A stretch of 61,449 nucleotides of DNA from Thermus thermamylovorans (GTDB lineage Bacteria; Deinococcota; Deinococci; Deinococcales; Thermaceae). Each line of letters opens with the position of its first letter. Positions within the stretch are counted from its first letter, which is position 1. Shown in pieces: positions 1-11,688 of this stretch. Location: positions 1 to 61,449 of the forward strand of contig NZ_SIJL01000007.1 of the NCBI RefSeq assembly GCF_004307015.1. Direction: 5' to 3'. The notes under the pieces are model-generated. The model did no database searches and had not been told where the DNA came from. It saw only the letters and a list, made by a program, of their open reading frames with translations. Made by a program: the position numbers and the translations under genes.

Positions 1-216
1 CATGTGTCTGTCCAGGTTCAGGGTAGCGCTCGCAGCTGCTTCCTTCCCAGTGCCCTGTTGTAGCGTGCGCCACAACGGGGGTCCTAAAGGGACCACGGGT
101 GCCCCCTTTCTCCGGTGGGGTAACCTCCACGCCTAGGCGCTTAGCTACCGGGACCTTTGTCCCTATGATCTATTGCAAAAGCCGGGCCACGGTGCTACGC
201 TGGACACCGAGGCGAA
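1..216 (+). promoter_or_regulatory. Non-coding leader upstream of the first oxidase operon
   Basis: No convincing gene is seen here. The stretch holds several short inverted repeats: GTTGT/ACAAC (57-61 and 72-76), GGTCC-TAAAG-GGACC (80-94), the palindrome CGCCTAGGCG (130-139) and GGGAC-CTTT-GTCCC (150-163). A GAGG at 209-212 is a plausible ribosome-binding site for the gene at 217. It may be a structured 5' leader or the end of an upstream unit. I do not recognise a known riboswitch class. Confidence 0.4.
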
Positions 217-1011
217 ATGCAACGGCCCTTGTTGGTCGCGGCCTTGGTCCTTATGGTGGTGGGCGCTATCGGGCTGGCCCTCCTCCGGCCTTGGTGGTTT
301 GCCCCTTTGGCCTCCAACTGGGGCTCCATAGATCAGATTATCCTCCTCTCCTTGCTGCTCACAGGCCTGGCCTATGCGGCGGTGAACCTGTTTCTGGCCT
401 ATTGCATCCACCGCTACCACAAGGGTCCGGCGGAATACATCCCCGAGGAGCCCACCCTGGAGCGCAGGCTCATCTGGATCACCACCTTGGGCATCGTGGT
501 CCTCCTGGCCCCGGGTCTTTACTTCTACGCCCACCTCATCCGACCCCCTAAGGAGGCGCACACGGTGGAGGTCCTCTCCCAGCAGTGGCTCTGGAACTAC
601 CGCTATCCGGGCCCTGATGGGAAGCTGGGGCGGGCGGAGGTTAGAAACGCCTCCCCGGCCAACCCCTTCGGTTTGGACCTCGAGGACCCCGCGGCCCGGG
701 ACGACATCGTGGTCATCGGCGGTCCCCTGCGTCTGCCCTTGGGAGAGCCCGTACTGCTCCTTCTGCGGGCCAACGACGTCCTCCACAGCTTCTACGTGCC
801 CGAGTTCCGGGTGAAGATGGACGCGGTTCCCGGGATGGTGACCCGCATCTGGTTCACCCCTACGGAAGCGGGCGAGTTTCAGGTAATTTGCGCCGAGTTC
901 TGCGGCATCGGCCACGCCCGCATGCTAGGCCAGGTCCTGGTTCTTCCCCCAGAGGAGTTTCGGGCCTGGCTGCATACCCAGCCCGGCGTGGCCCAGACCC
1001 TAGGCCATTAG
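217..1011 (+). CDS. coxB: Cytochrome c oxidase subunit II (CuA subunit, no cytochrome c domain)
   Basis: This 264-aa membrane subunit takes electrons from a soluble donor and passes them through the binuclear CuA centre to heme a. Three hydrophobic segments are visible near residues 3-25, 38-62 and 85-108, followed by the cupredoxin domain. CuA ligands are complete: His190 (in VLHSFYVPE), Cys225, Glu227, Cys229, His233 and Met236 (in CAEFCGIGHARM). Unlike subunit IIc of the caa3 oxidase at 8651-9664, it has no C-terminal CxxCH cytochrome c domain. It is the first gene of a tightly packed oxidase operon, with coxA 12 nt downstream. Confidence 0.93.
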   Translation: MQRPLLVAALVLMVVGAIGLALLRPWWFAPLASNWGSIDQIILLSLLLTGLAYAAVNLFLAYCIHRYHKGPAEYIPEEPTLERRLIWITTLGIVVLLAPGLYFYAHLIRPPKEAHTVEVLSQQWLWNYRYPGPDGKLGRAEVRNASPANPFGLDLEDPAARDDIVVIGGPLRLPLGEPVLLLLRANDVLHSFYVPEFRVKMDAVPGMVTRIWFTPTEAGEFQVICAEFCGIGHARMLGQVLVLPPEEFRAWLHTQPGVAQTLGH

Positions 1012-1023
1012 GGAGGGGAAGCC

Positions 1024-2766
1024 ATGGAGTTTCCCAGTTACCACGACCACCGCGTAGGCCCCGAGCCCAGGAGCTTCTGGACCCGCTACATCTTCAGCCA
1101 GGACCACAAGGTCATCGCCATCCAGTACACGGTCACCGCCCTCTTGGTGGGGGTCATCGGCATGGCCCTCTCCTGGGCCATGCGCCTGGAGCTCGCCTTC
1201 CCGGGGACCCTGGATGCGGAGCGGTATTACCAGGCCATGACCCTTCACGGCATGATCATGATCATTTACCTGCTCACCGCCCTGCTCCTCGGGGGATTCG
1301 GCAACTTCCTCATCCCCCTGATGCTGGGGGCCAGGGACATGGCCTATCCCTTCGTCAACATGCTCTCCTACTGGGTCTACTTGCTTTCGGTTCTGATCCT
1401 CCTGGCCTCCTTCTTCGTTCCCGGAGGGCCCACAGGGGCAGGCTGGACCCTCTACCCGCCCCAGGCCATCCTCCGGGGTACCCCGGGGTACGACTGGGGG
1501 ATCATCCTCATGCTGGTTTCCCTCCTCGTCTTCATCGTGGCCGCCACCATGGGCGGGCTCAACTACGTGACCACCGTGCTCCAGCTCCGCACTAAGGGCA
1601 TGACCCTGATGCGCATGCCCTTGGCGATTTGGGGCATCTTCATCGCTTCCATCATGGCCCTTCTGGCCTTTCCCGCCCTCTTCGTGGGAGGAGTGATGCT
1701 CCTCCTGGACCGCACCCTGGGGACCAGTTTCTTCATGCCCGCCATCCTCCAGTTCGGCCAGCACCTGCCCCATGAAGGGGGTAGCCCTCTCCTATGGCAG
1801 CATCTCTTCTGGTACTTCGGGCACCCCGAGGTTTACATCGTCATCCTGCCCGCCATGGGGCTCATCTCTGAGCTGGTCTCGGTGCACGCCAGGAAGCCCA
1901 TCTTCGGCTACGGCATGATGGTCCTCTCCATGGTGGCCATCGCGGCCCTTTCCTTCGTGGTCTGGGCCCACCACATGTACACCAGTGGTATGAACCCCTA
2001 CTTCGGTTTCTTCTTCGCTACCACCACCCTGATCGTGGCCATCCCTTCGGCCATCAAGACCTACAACTGGCTCCTCACCCTTTGGCGGGGCAAGATCCAG
2101 CTCACCGTGCCCATGCTCTTCGCCATCGCCTTCATCAACACCTTTGTGGTGGGGGGGCTTACCGGGCTTTTTCTGGGCAACGTGATCGTGGATTTCCCCC
2201 TCCAGGACACCTACTTCGTGGTGGCCCACTTCCACATGGTCATGGGGGTGGCGGCCATCGTAGCCATCTTTGGAGGCATCTACCACTGGTACCCCAAGGC
2301 CACGGGGCGGATGCTCAACGAGACCCTGGGCCAGATCCACTTCTGGGTTACTTTCGTCGGCACCTACCTGATTTTCTTCCCCATGCACTTCATCGGCCTT
2401 CTGGGGGTGCCTCGGCGCTACAACACCTTTGAGGGCCTGGCCTTTACCCCGCCCTCGGTGCAGGCCTTGAACGAGTTCATCACCGCCGTAGCCCTCTTGG
2501 TGGGCCTGGCCCAGCTCCTCTTCGCCTTTAACCTGGTCTACTCCTACTTCCGTGGGACCAAGGCCCCGGACAACCCCTGGCGGGCGGCCACCTTGGAGTG
2601 GCAGGCGCCCACGCCCCCGCCTCACGGCAACTGGGGGCACGAGCCACCCCCTGTGGTCTACCGCTGGGCCTACGAGTACAGCCCCCCGGGGGCCCAGGAG
2701 GACTTCATCCCGCAGAACGCCCCGCCGGTGGTAGCTGGGGGCAGCGGGGGGGAAGGCCGTGCCTAG
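1024..2766 (+). CDS. coxA: Cytochrome c oxidase subunit I, A1-like, not fused to subunit III
   Basis: This 580-aa catalytic subunit reduces O2 to water and pumps protons in the cytoplasmic membrane. The low-spin heme ligand is His75 (TLHG). CuB ligands are His267 (in YFGHPEVY) and His316/His317 (WAHHMY). His402 and His404 (VAHFHMV) ligate hemes a3 and a. The Glu269 next to the CuB histidine and the cross-linkable Tyr271 are the classical D-channel (A1) signature, different from the caa3 subunit I in this window. The length is normal for a separate subunit I. The end overlaps the next start by 8 nt, implying translational coupling. Confidence 0.95.
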   Translation: MEFPSYHDHRVGPEPRSFWTRYIFSQDHKVIAIQYTVTALLVGVIGMALSWAMRLELAFPGTLDAERYYQAMTLHGMIMIIYLLTALLLGGFGNFLIPLMLGARDMAYPFVNMLSYWVYLLSVLILLASFFVPGGPTGAGWTLYPPQAILRGTPGYDWGIILMLVSLLVFIVAATMGGLNYVTTVLQLRTKGMTLMRMPLAIWGIFIASIMALLAFPALFVGGVMLLLDRTLGTSFFMPAILQFGQHLPHEGGSPLLWQHLFWYFGHPEVYIVILPAMGLISELVSVHARKPIFGYGMMVLSMVAIAALSFVVWAHHMYTSGMNPYFGFFFATTTLIVAIPSAIKTYNWLLTLWRGKIQLTVPMLFAIAFINTFVVGGLTGLFLGNVIVDFPLQDTYFVVAHFHMVMGVAAIVAIFGGIYHWYPKATGRMLNETLGQIHFWVTFVGTYLIFFPMHFIGLLGVPRRYNTFEGLAFTPPSVQALNEFITAVALLVGLAQLLFAFNLVYSYFRGTKAPDNPWRAATLEWQAPTPPPHGNWGHEPPPVVYRWAYEYSPPGAQEDFIPQNAPPVVAGGSGGEGRA

Positions 2767-3343
2767 GGTAGAGGAGAGGCCTAGGCCTCCGGTCCGTCGG
2801 CCCGGGGGTGGGGAGGGGGGTGGAGGGGCAGGGGGAGGCCAGGAGGCTTTTCCCCTACCCCACCTGGGCCTTCTCGTCATCCTGGCCGCGGTGACCAGCC
2901 TGTTCGCCGCCCTGACCAGCGCCTACCTTGTGCGCATGGGCCTGCCCGGCTGGCAAGCCCTGCCCACGCCGCCCCTCCTCTGGCTGAACACCCTGCTCCT
3001 TCTCCTGGCCAGCCTAAGCCTGGAAAAGGCGGCGCGGCAGGAGTCCTGGTCCCGGGCCAAGCCCTGGGCCCTAGCCGGCGGGGTCTTGGGGGTGGGCTTT
3101 CTCCTCGGCCAGCTCCTCGCTTGGAGGCTCCTCCTCGACTTGGGGTACGCCCCTGCAGGGAACCCTGCCAGTGGCTTCTTCTACCTGATCACCGGTCTGC
3201 ACGGCCTGCACCTGCTGGGTGGGGTCCTCGCCCTAGCCTGGCCCTTGGCCCGCCAGGGACGGGCCCTGAGGCCCTGCGCCTGGTACTGGCACTATCTGCT
3301 TGGGGTTTGGCTCTTCTTCTTGGGCCTCTTGCTCCGTAGCTAG
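2759..3343 (+). CDS. Cytochrome c oxidase subunit III-like protein (short, five-helix form)
   Basis: This 194-aa membrane protein has a Pro/Gly-rich N-terminal tail (residues 1-30) followed by about five hydrophobic segments. The region FFYLITGLHGLHLLGGV and the terminal WYWHYLLGVWLFFL are typical of heme-copper oxidase subunit III, which binds lipid and stabilises subunit I. The GTG start is preceded by GGGGGAAGG and overlaps the coxA stop. A second, longer subunit III gene follows directly, so the operon carries two subunit III homologues. Whether both join one complex cannot be read from the sequence. Confidence 0.75.
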   Translation: MPRVEERPRPPVRRPGGGEGGGGAGGGQEAFPLPHLGLLVILAAVTSLFAALTSAYLVRMGLPGWQALPTPPLLWLNTLLLLLASLSLEKAARQESWSRAKPWALAGGVLGVGFLLGQLLAWRLLLDLGYAPAGNPASGFFYLITGLHGLHLLGGVLALAWPLARQGRALRPCAWYWHYLLGVWLFFLGLLLRS

Positions 3344-3354
3344 GGAGGGACAGC

Positions 3355-4029
3355 ATGGAGGAAAGGACCCTCAGGCTACCCCGTTTCCTGGCCTACCTGG
3401 CCCAGGACTGGACCAGCGACCTCGCCACCTTCAAGGTGGTCTGGGCCAAGGCCATGATGTGGATCTTCCTTCTCTCCGACACCTTTATTTTCGGCTGCTT
3501 CCTAGCCGCTTACGCCGCGGCCCGGCTTTCCGCCACCGAGCCTTGGCCCGATGCCGGCAAGGTCTTCGCCCTGCACCTCGGTGGCCAGGAGGTGCCCCTC
3601 CTCCTCATCGCCATCATGACCGTGATCCTCATCAGCTCCAGCGGCACCATGGCCATTGCTGTGTACCACGCCTACAACCGCAACAAACCCTACACCGCTC
3701 TCTTCCTTGGCCTCACCGCTCTTCTGGGCCTCACCTTCGTGGGGATGCAGGCCTATGAGTGGACCCACCTCATCAAGGATCTGGGCTTCCGCCCCTGGGG
3801 TAACCCCATGGGGGCGGCCCAGTTCGGTGCTTCCTTCTTCATGCTCACGGGTTTCCACGGCCTGCACGTGACCGCTGGGGTCATCTACCTGACGGCGGTG
3901 GCCGTCCGCGTCCTGAAGGGGGTGTACGACCGGGCAGGGAGCTACGTGGGGGTAGAGGTAGCGGGGCTTTACTGGCACTTCGTCGACCTGGTCTGGGTCT
4001 TCATCTTCGCCTTTTTCTACCTCTTTTAG
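3355..4029 (+). CDS. coxC: Cytochrome c oxidase subunit III
   Basis: This 224-aa protein belongs to the heme-copper oxidase subunit III family. Hydrophobic segments alternate with the family signatures MLTGFHGLHVTAG (around residues 163-175) and the C-terminal GLYWHFVDLVWVFIF. The ATG has a GGGAGGGA ribosome-binding site. It lies 11 nt after the shorter subunit III-like gene and just before the subunit IV gene, so it belongs to the same operon. It is the better candidate for the conventional subunit III. Confidence 0.88.
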   Translation: MEERTLRLPRFLAYLAQDWTSDLATFKVVWAKAMMWIFLLSDTFIFGCFLAAYAAARLSATEPWPDAGKVFALHLGGQEVPLLLIAIMTVILISSSGTMAIAVYHAYNRNKPYTALFLGLTALLGLTFVGMQAYEWTHLIKDLGFRPWGNPMGAAQFGASFFMLTGFHGLHVTAGVIYLTAVAVRVLKGVYDRAGSYVGVEVAGLYWHFVDLVWVFIFAFFYLF

Positions 4030-4038
4030 GGGGTGGGT

Positions 4039-4377
4039 ATGGAGCGCGGTTCGGGGATGGCCAGGGGCGAGCAGCACCAGTCCATCGGGGTCTACCTTGC
4101 GGTTTGGGGTCTTCTTTTCGTCCTGAGCGCCATATCTTATCTGCTGGACTACTTCCAGGTGGAGCCCATCGGTCTCCGGCGGTTTCTCATCACCGTTTTC
4201 GCCCTGTTGAAGGCCGGCCTGATCGTGGCCTATTTCATGCACCTGCGCTTTGAGCGGCTGGGCCTGGTGTACGCTATCCTCCTGCCCCCGCTCCTGCTTC
4301 TGGCCCTGGTGGCTATCCTGGTTCCTGAGGGAAGGTATGTGGCCGCGGTGCGCCAGCTTTTCTTTGGTGGGCCTTAG
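4039..4377 (+). CDS. Cytochrome c oxidase subunit IV (CyoD/COX4 prokaryotic type)
   Basis: This protein of about 112 aa has three hydrophobic helices. The central FALLKAGLIVAYFMHLRFE is the hallmark of the small bacterial subunit IV family (KA..V..FMHL). Such subunits help assemble subunit I and its metal centres. I chose the ATG at 4039 because of the GGGGGTGGG run before it; a GTG at 4033 is possible. The gene follows the subunit III stop by 9 nt. Confidence 0.85.
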   Translation: MERGSGMARGEQHQSIGVYLAVWGLLFVLSAISYLLDYFQVEPIGLRRFLITVFALLKAGLIVAYFMHLRFERLGLVYAILLPPLLLLALVAILVPEGRYVAAVRQLFFGGP

Positions 4378-4528
4378 CAGGGCGCTGGCCCACCACACGG
4401 ACACCCACCTCACCGACTTGGGCCCCGCCTGGTGGGGGGTTTTGGTCATGGCTCCCGTGCCCTTCCTCCTGGTGGGAGGGGTGGCCTGGTACCTCTGGCG
4501 GCGCTCTAGGGGGAACAGGGGAAAATAG
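4367..4528 (+). CDS. Tiny single-helix membrane protein at the end of the oxidase operon
   Basis: This 53-aa frame begins at a GTG that overlaps the end of the subunit IV gene by 11 nt. It runs through a His/Asp-containing N-terminus (HHTDTHLTD), one hydrophobic helix (about residues 22-42) and a basic tail (WRRSRGNRGK). Codon choice keeps G/C third positions, and the helix-plus-positive-tail layout resembles the small accessory subunits of heme-copper oxidases. No strong ribosome-binding site is visible, so expression would depend on coupling. I do not recognise a family. Confidence 0.45.
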   Translation: MGLSRALAHHTDTHLTDLGPAWWGVLVMAPVPFLLVGGVAWYLWRRSRGNRGK

Positions 4529-4532
4529 GGCC

Positions 4533-5516
4533 ATGCGGGCCATGCTGCTTAAGGCGGTGGGGGAGCCCCTGTTCCCGGCGGACCTGCCCCCGCCCACCCC
4601 TGGCCCCGGAGAGGTGCTCCTCCGGGTGGAGGCCTGCGGGGTGTGCCGCACGGACCAGCACATCGCCGACGGGGAGCTTCCCCCGCCCCGCCTCCCCCTG
4701 GTCCTGGGCCACCAGGCGGTGGGCCGGGTGGCGGGCCTGGGGGAGGGGGTGGTGGGGATAGCCTTGGGGACCAGGCTCGGGGTGGGGTGGCTCGGCGGGG
4801 CTTGCGGGGCCTGCAAGTTCTGCCTCCGGGGGCAGGAAAACCTCTGCCCCGGGGCTCGTTTCACCGGTTACCACCGGGACGGGGGGTACGCGGAGTACCT
4901 GGTGGTGCGGGCGGAGTACGCCTACCCCTTGCCCGAGGACCTCCCCCCGGAGGCCCTGGCCCCATGGCTTTGCGCGGGCCTCATCGGCTACCGGGCCTAC
5001 CGGATGGTCCAAGACCGGCAGGTCCTGGGTTTTTACGGTTTCGGGGCCGCGGCCCACCTCCTCCTGCAGGTGGCGCGGCACGAGGGCAAGCGGGTCTATG
5101 CCTTTGTCCGCCCGGGGGACGAGGCGGCCAAGGCCTTGGCCCTGGAGCTGGGGGCCTTTTGGGCGGGGGACTCCACGGAAAGCCCGCCCGAGCCCCTGGA
5201 GGCGGCCTTGGTCTTCGCCCCCGTGGGGAGCCTGGTGCCCAAGGCCCTGGCGGACACGGAGCCCGGGGGGGTGGTGGTCCTGGCGGGGATCCACATGAGC
5301 CCCATCCCCGAGATGCCCTACCGCCTCCTCTGGGAGGAGAGGGTCTTGCGCTCCGTGGCCAACCTCACCCGGGAGGACGCCAAGGCCTTCCTGGAGATCG
5401 CCCCCAAGGTGCCCGTGCGGGCGGAGGTGGAGGTCTTTCCCCTCGAGGAGGCCAACCGGGCCCTGGAGGCCCTGCGCCGGGGGCGGCTTAGGGGAGCGGC
5501 CGTCCTCCTCCCCTGA
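4533..5516 (+). CDS. Zinc-dependent alcohol dehydrogenase family protein
   Basis: This 327-aa medium-chain dehydrogenase would oxidise an alcohol with NAD(P). The N-terminal GroES-like domain has the catalytic zinc Cys in ACGVCRTD and the GHQ motif (LVLGHQAVG). The structural-zinc cysteines are spaced as in GACGACKFCLRGQENLC. A Rossmann region follows near residues 165-190 (FYGFGAAAHLLLQVA), somewhat unlike the usual GxGxxG. It starts 4 nt after the small membrane protein and overlaps the opposite-strand gene at its 3' end by 29 nt. The substrate cannot be told from sequence. Confidence 0.88.
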   Translation: MRAMLLKAVGEPLFPADLPPPTPGPGEVLLRVEACGVCRTDQHIADGELPPPRLPLVLGHQAVGRVAGLGEGVVGIALGTRLGVGWLGGACGACKFCLRGQENLCPGARFTGYHRDGGYAEYLVVRAEYAYPLPEDLPPEALAPWLCAGLIGYRAYRMVQDRQVLGFYGFGAAAHLLLQVARHEGKRVYAFVRPGDEAAKALALELGAFWAGDSTESPPEPLEAALVFAPVGSLVPKALADTEPGGVVVLAGIHMSPIPEMPYRLLWEERVLRSVANLTREDAKAFLEIAPKVPVRAEVEVFPLEEANRALEALRRGRLRGAAVLLP

Positions 5517-6201
5517 GGCGCTCCAGAAAGCGGAGGGCAAAGCCCTCCTCCCGTACCCTGCGCCGGAGGGCCTCCAGGTCCAAAGGCCTCGGGGCCAGGG
5601 GCTCCAGGGCCACCTTGGGGAGGGGGGCCTCCTCCAGGAGGGCGAAGAAGGCGGGGTCGGCCCAGGGGGGCACGAAGGCCCCGCTGCGGCAGAGGAAAGC
5701 GCGGTGGAACAGGCCCGGCACCGCCCCCCCGGGATCAAAAACCCGCTCTACCGGAACCTGGGGCTCGGGCTCCAGGGCCGGGTCGCGCCAGGGGGGGTAG
5801 AAGACCCTGAGCCTTGCTCCCTGGCGGGCGTAGAAGACCATCCAGTCGTCGCAGGCGGGTTCCTCCCCCAAGGGGCGGTAGCCCGCGTCGTGGTGGGCGT
5901 CGAAGAGGACCACCTCCCTCACCCCCTCCCGGACCCTTGGGTGGAAGGCCAGGGCGTTGGAGTCGGCGTAGTAGAGCACCGCCCCTTCAACGAAGGCGAA
6001 GCGCCGCCAGAACCCCTCCCACCCCCGGGCCTGGGGCAGGGGAAGCCCCCGGAGGAGGAAGGCCAGGGCCCGTTCCTCCCAGGCCTCCAGGAGGTAGTAG
6101 GGGGTTTCGAACTGGGCCCAGGCGTAAAGGGGGGCCTGGGGATGGTGAGGGTCTTGGGGGAGGGGGAAGAAGGAGTCGAAGTCCACCACCAAGAGCCGCA
6201 T
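5488..6201 (-). CDS. UPF0489/arginase-like fold protein of unknown function
   Basis: This 237-aa protein begins with LLVVDFDSFFPLP and carries VVLFDAHHDAGY near residues 92-103. The DAHxD motif recalls the metal-binding loop of arginase/deacetylase-like folds and of the UPF0489 family. A CDDW motif follows around residue 115. I chose the ATG at 6201 because it has GGAGGTGGGT directly upstream; a longer frame adds only seven residues. It lies downstream of the caa3 operon but is separated from it by a terminator-like hairpin. The biochemical role is unknown. Confidence 0.65.
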   Translation of the reverse strand: MRLLVVDFDSFFPLPQDPHHPQAPLYAWAQFETPYYLLEAWEERALAFLLRGLPLPQARGWEGFWRRFAFVEGAVLYYADSNALAFHPRVREGVREVVLFDAHHDAGYRPLGEEPACDDWMVFYARQGARLRVFYPPWRDPALEPEPQVPVERVFDPGGAVPGLFHRAFLCRSGAFVPPWADPAFFALLEEAPLPKVALEPLAPRPLDLEALRRRVREEGFALRFLERLRGGGRPLP

Positions 6202-6220
6202 ACCCACCTCCAGAAGTAGC

Positions 6221-6248
6221 AAAGCCCCCGCTGCGAGGCGAGGGCTTT
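6221..6248 (-). terminator. Hairpin after the caa3 operon
   Basis: AAAGCCC (6221-6227) pairs with GGGCTTT (6242-6248). The stem extends inward to about 11 bp with one G-U pair. It lies between the caaB stop and the next minus-strand gene, so it probably ends the oxidase transcript. Confidence 0.55.
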
Positions 6249-6261
6249 GTCCCCGGAGGCT

Positions 6262-9664
<3,403 letters not shown>

Positions 9665-9672
9665 CGTTCCTC

Positions 9673-11499
9673 CTATACCACCCGGTCCACCGCCATGGCC
9701 GCGAAGAGGAGGGCCAGGTACAGCATGGAGTACCTGTACAGGGAAACCGCCGTCCTCCGCTCGGGCTGGCGGTAGAGGGCCAGGCTCTTGAGGATGAGGA
9801 GGGCGTTCAGGGCCAGGCTGAAGGAGAGGTAAACGAGGCCCAGCTCGCCCAGAAGGAGGGGCATCAGGGAGATGAGGGCGGTGAGGAGGGCATAGAGGGC
9901 GATCTGCATCACCGTGACCCGCTCCCCCAGGACCACGGGCAGCATGGGCACCCCCGCCTGCCGGTACTCGTCCTGGATCAGGAGGGCCAGGGCCCAGAAG
10001 TGCACCGGGGTCCAGAAGAAGATGAGGGCGAAGAGGTACCAGGCGAAGAGGCTCAGGTCCCCAGTGACCGCCGCCCAGCCCACCAGGGGCGGGAAGGCCC
10101 CCGCTGCCCCCCCGATGACGATGTTCTGCCAGGTGCGCCGCTTTAGGTAGAGGGTGTAGACCAGCACGTACCAGATGAGGCCCGCGAGGGCCAGGGTGGC
10201 CGCGAGGAGGTTGGCCCCCCACCCGAGGAGGAGGAAGGCCAGAAGGGCCAGGGCCAAGGCGAAGAGGAGGGCGTCCCGGCTAGGGATCCTCTGGGTGGCC
10301 GTGGGCCGCCGGGCGGTGCGCCGCATGCGGGCGTCGATGTCCCGGTCCACCACCATGTTGATGGCGTTGGCCGCTCCCGCCATCATGTACCCCCCCATGG
10401 CCACCGCCAGGAAAAGGCCGGTCCCGGGCCAGCCCCCCGCGGCGATGACCATGGCTAGGAGGGTGGTGAGGAGGAGGAGGCTGATCACCCGGGGTTTGGT
10501 GAGGGCCAGGTAGTCCTTCCAGGTGGCCCCCCCCGTGCCCCGGTGGACCCCCTGGGGGAGGGGTTCGCCCCCCCAGGGGGCGGCCTGGGGAGTACCCCGG
10601 GCCAGGGCCGAGGCGGCCAGCAGGACGAAGGCGAACCAGATGAGGTAGGCCAGGAAGAGGTGCAGGAGCTGGAGGGCGAAGGGGGCCCGCAGCCAGACGT
10701 TGGCCAGACCCACCAGGAGCTGCAGGCCGTAAAGGGCCGTGAGGAGGTGGGCGAACCTTTGGGTGGACAGGGAGGGGCGCAGGCGGGCCACCAGGTGGCC
10801 GGCGAAGACCACGTAGAGACCCACGCTCACCGCAATCAGGGGGTGGAGGACCCTGAGGCGCACCAGGAAGTGCTCCCCCGGGGTCAGGGAGCGTTCCAGA
10901 GCCTCCCGGGTGCTGGCCACGGGGAAGAGGAGGTCCCCCAGGGCGGTGATGGCCCCGCTCATCCCCAGGAAGACCAGCGCCAGGAGACCTAGAAGAAGGC
11001 CGATGCTCACCGCCCCTTGTCCCTTAAGGGCCAGGGGCGCCCCGCCGGAGGCCCACCAGGCGGTAAGGAGCAAGGCCGCCAGCAGGAAGTAGGTGTTCGC
11101 CAGGTGGACCATGTGGACCACGGCCCGTTCGGTGCTGATGTTGTCCGCCACCCAGCCGAAGAGGACCAGGGCCGCCCCCACCAGGCTTTCCGTGACCATG
11201 AAGAACAGGGAAAGCCCGGCGCCGAAGCGCACGGGGTGGCCCTTGGGGAAGAGGCGCAGGGCCAGGATGAGGAGCGCTAGGGCTCCCAGAAAGGCCAGGC
11301 CTGAGGTGGCCCGGTGGGTGAACTCGATGAGGGTCTCCACCTCAGGGCTTCTGGGGATGACCTCCCCGTTGCAGGTAGGCCAGTGGGAGCCGCAACCGGC
11401 CCCCGAGCCCGTGATCCGCACGAAAGCCCCCCATAGGGCCACCAGGACGGTCCAGAGGAATACACCCCAGGCCAGGCGTCTGAAGCGGTCTTGGTTCAT
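9673..11499 (-). CDS. ctaAB: Fused heme A synthase and heme O synthase (CtaA-CtaB)
   Basis: This 608-aa polytopic membrane protein combines two sequential enzymes. Residues 1 to about 290 are CtaA/COX15-like: [13 protein letters not shown], then a cysteine pair around WPTCNGEV, and conserved histidines in EFTHR and VHMVH. Residues of about 325-608 are the CtaB/COX10 prenyltransferase with KPRV, NxxxDxxxD ([10 protein letters not shown]) and a second Asp-rich loop (QDEYRQAG). CtaB makes heme O from protoheme and CtaA oxidises it to heme A for the oxidase encoded just downstream. The fusion places the reaction order in reverse along the chain. Confidence 0.93.
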   Translation of the reverse strand: MNQDRFRRLAWGVFLWTVLVALWGAFVRITGSGAGCGSHWPTCNGEVIPRSPEVETLIEFTHRATSGLAFLGALALLILALRLFPKGHPVRFGAGLSLFFMVTESLVGAALVLFGWVADNISTERAVVHMVHLANTYFLLAALLLTAWWASGGAPLALKGQGAVSIGLLLGLLALVFLGMSGAITALGDLLFPVASTREALERSLTPGEHFLVRLRVLHPLIAVSVGLYVVFAGHLVARLRPSLSTQRFAHLLTALYGLQLLVGLANVWLRAPFALQLLHLFLAYLIWFAFVLLAASALARGTPQAAPWGGEPLPQGVHRGTGGATWKDYLALTKPRVISLLLLTTLLAMVIAAGGWPGTGLFLAVAMGGYMMAGAANAINMVVDRDIDARMRRTARRPTATQRIPSRDALLFALALALLAFLLLGWGANLLAATLALAGLIWYVLVYTLYLKRRTWQNIVIGGAAGAFPPLVGWAAVTGDLSLFAWYLFALIFFWTPVHFWALALLIQDEYRQAGVPMLPVVLGERVTVMQIALYALLTALISLMPLLLGELGLVYLSFSLALNALLILKSLALYRQPERRTAVSLYRYSMLYLALLFAAMAVDRVV

Positions 11500-11688
11500 A
11501 CCGGACTCGCCCCCCAGACGGTAGCGCCTACCATTCTGCCAGAAAGCTTCGCCGGGGGGTGAGGTACATTTGTCCCTCGCATCTCCTCACCCAGGAGCCT
11601 AATACCCCCTTGCCCTATTTGGCAAGGGGCCGAGGGGTCTCCTGGGGCAGGCGACCCGCCCTCTTTTCGGGAGGGGACTTGCCCCATC
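11500..11688 (-). promoter_or_regulatory. Intergenic region: ctaAB upstream region and pckA 3' hairpins
   Basis: There is no gene here. CCCCTTGCC (11606-11614) pairs with GGCAAGGGG (11621-11629) around a 6-nt loop, a likely terminator for the upstream minus-strand pckA. An inverted repeat GGTGAGG/CCTCACC flanks about 25 nt nearer ctaAB (about 11560-11592) and could be an operator or leader hairpin. I cannot assign -35/-10 elements with confidence. Confidence 0.4.
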
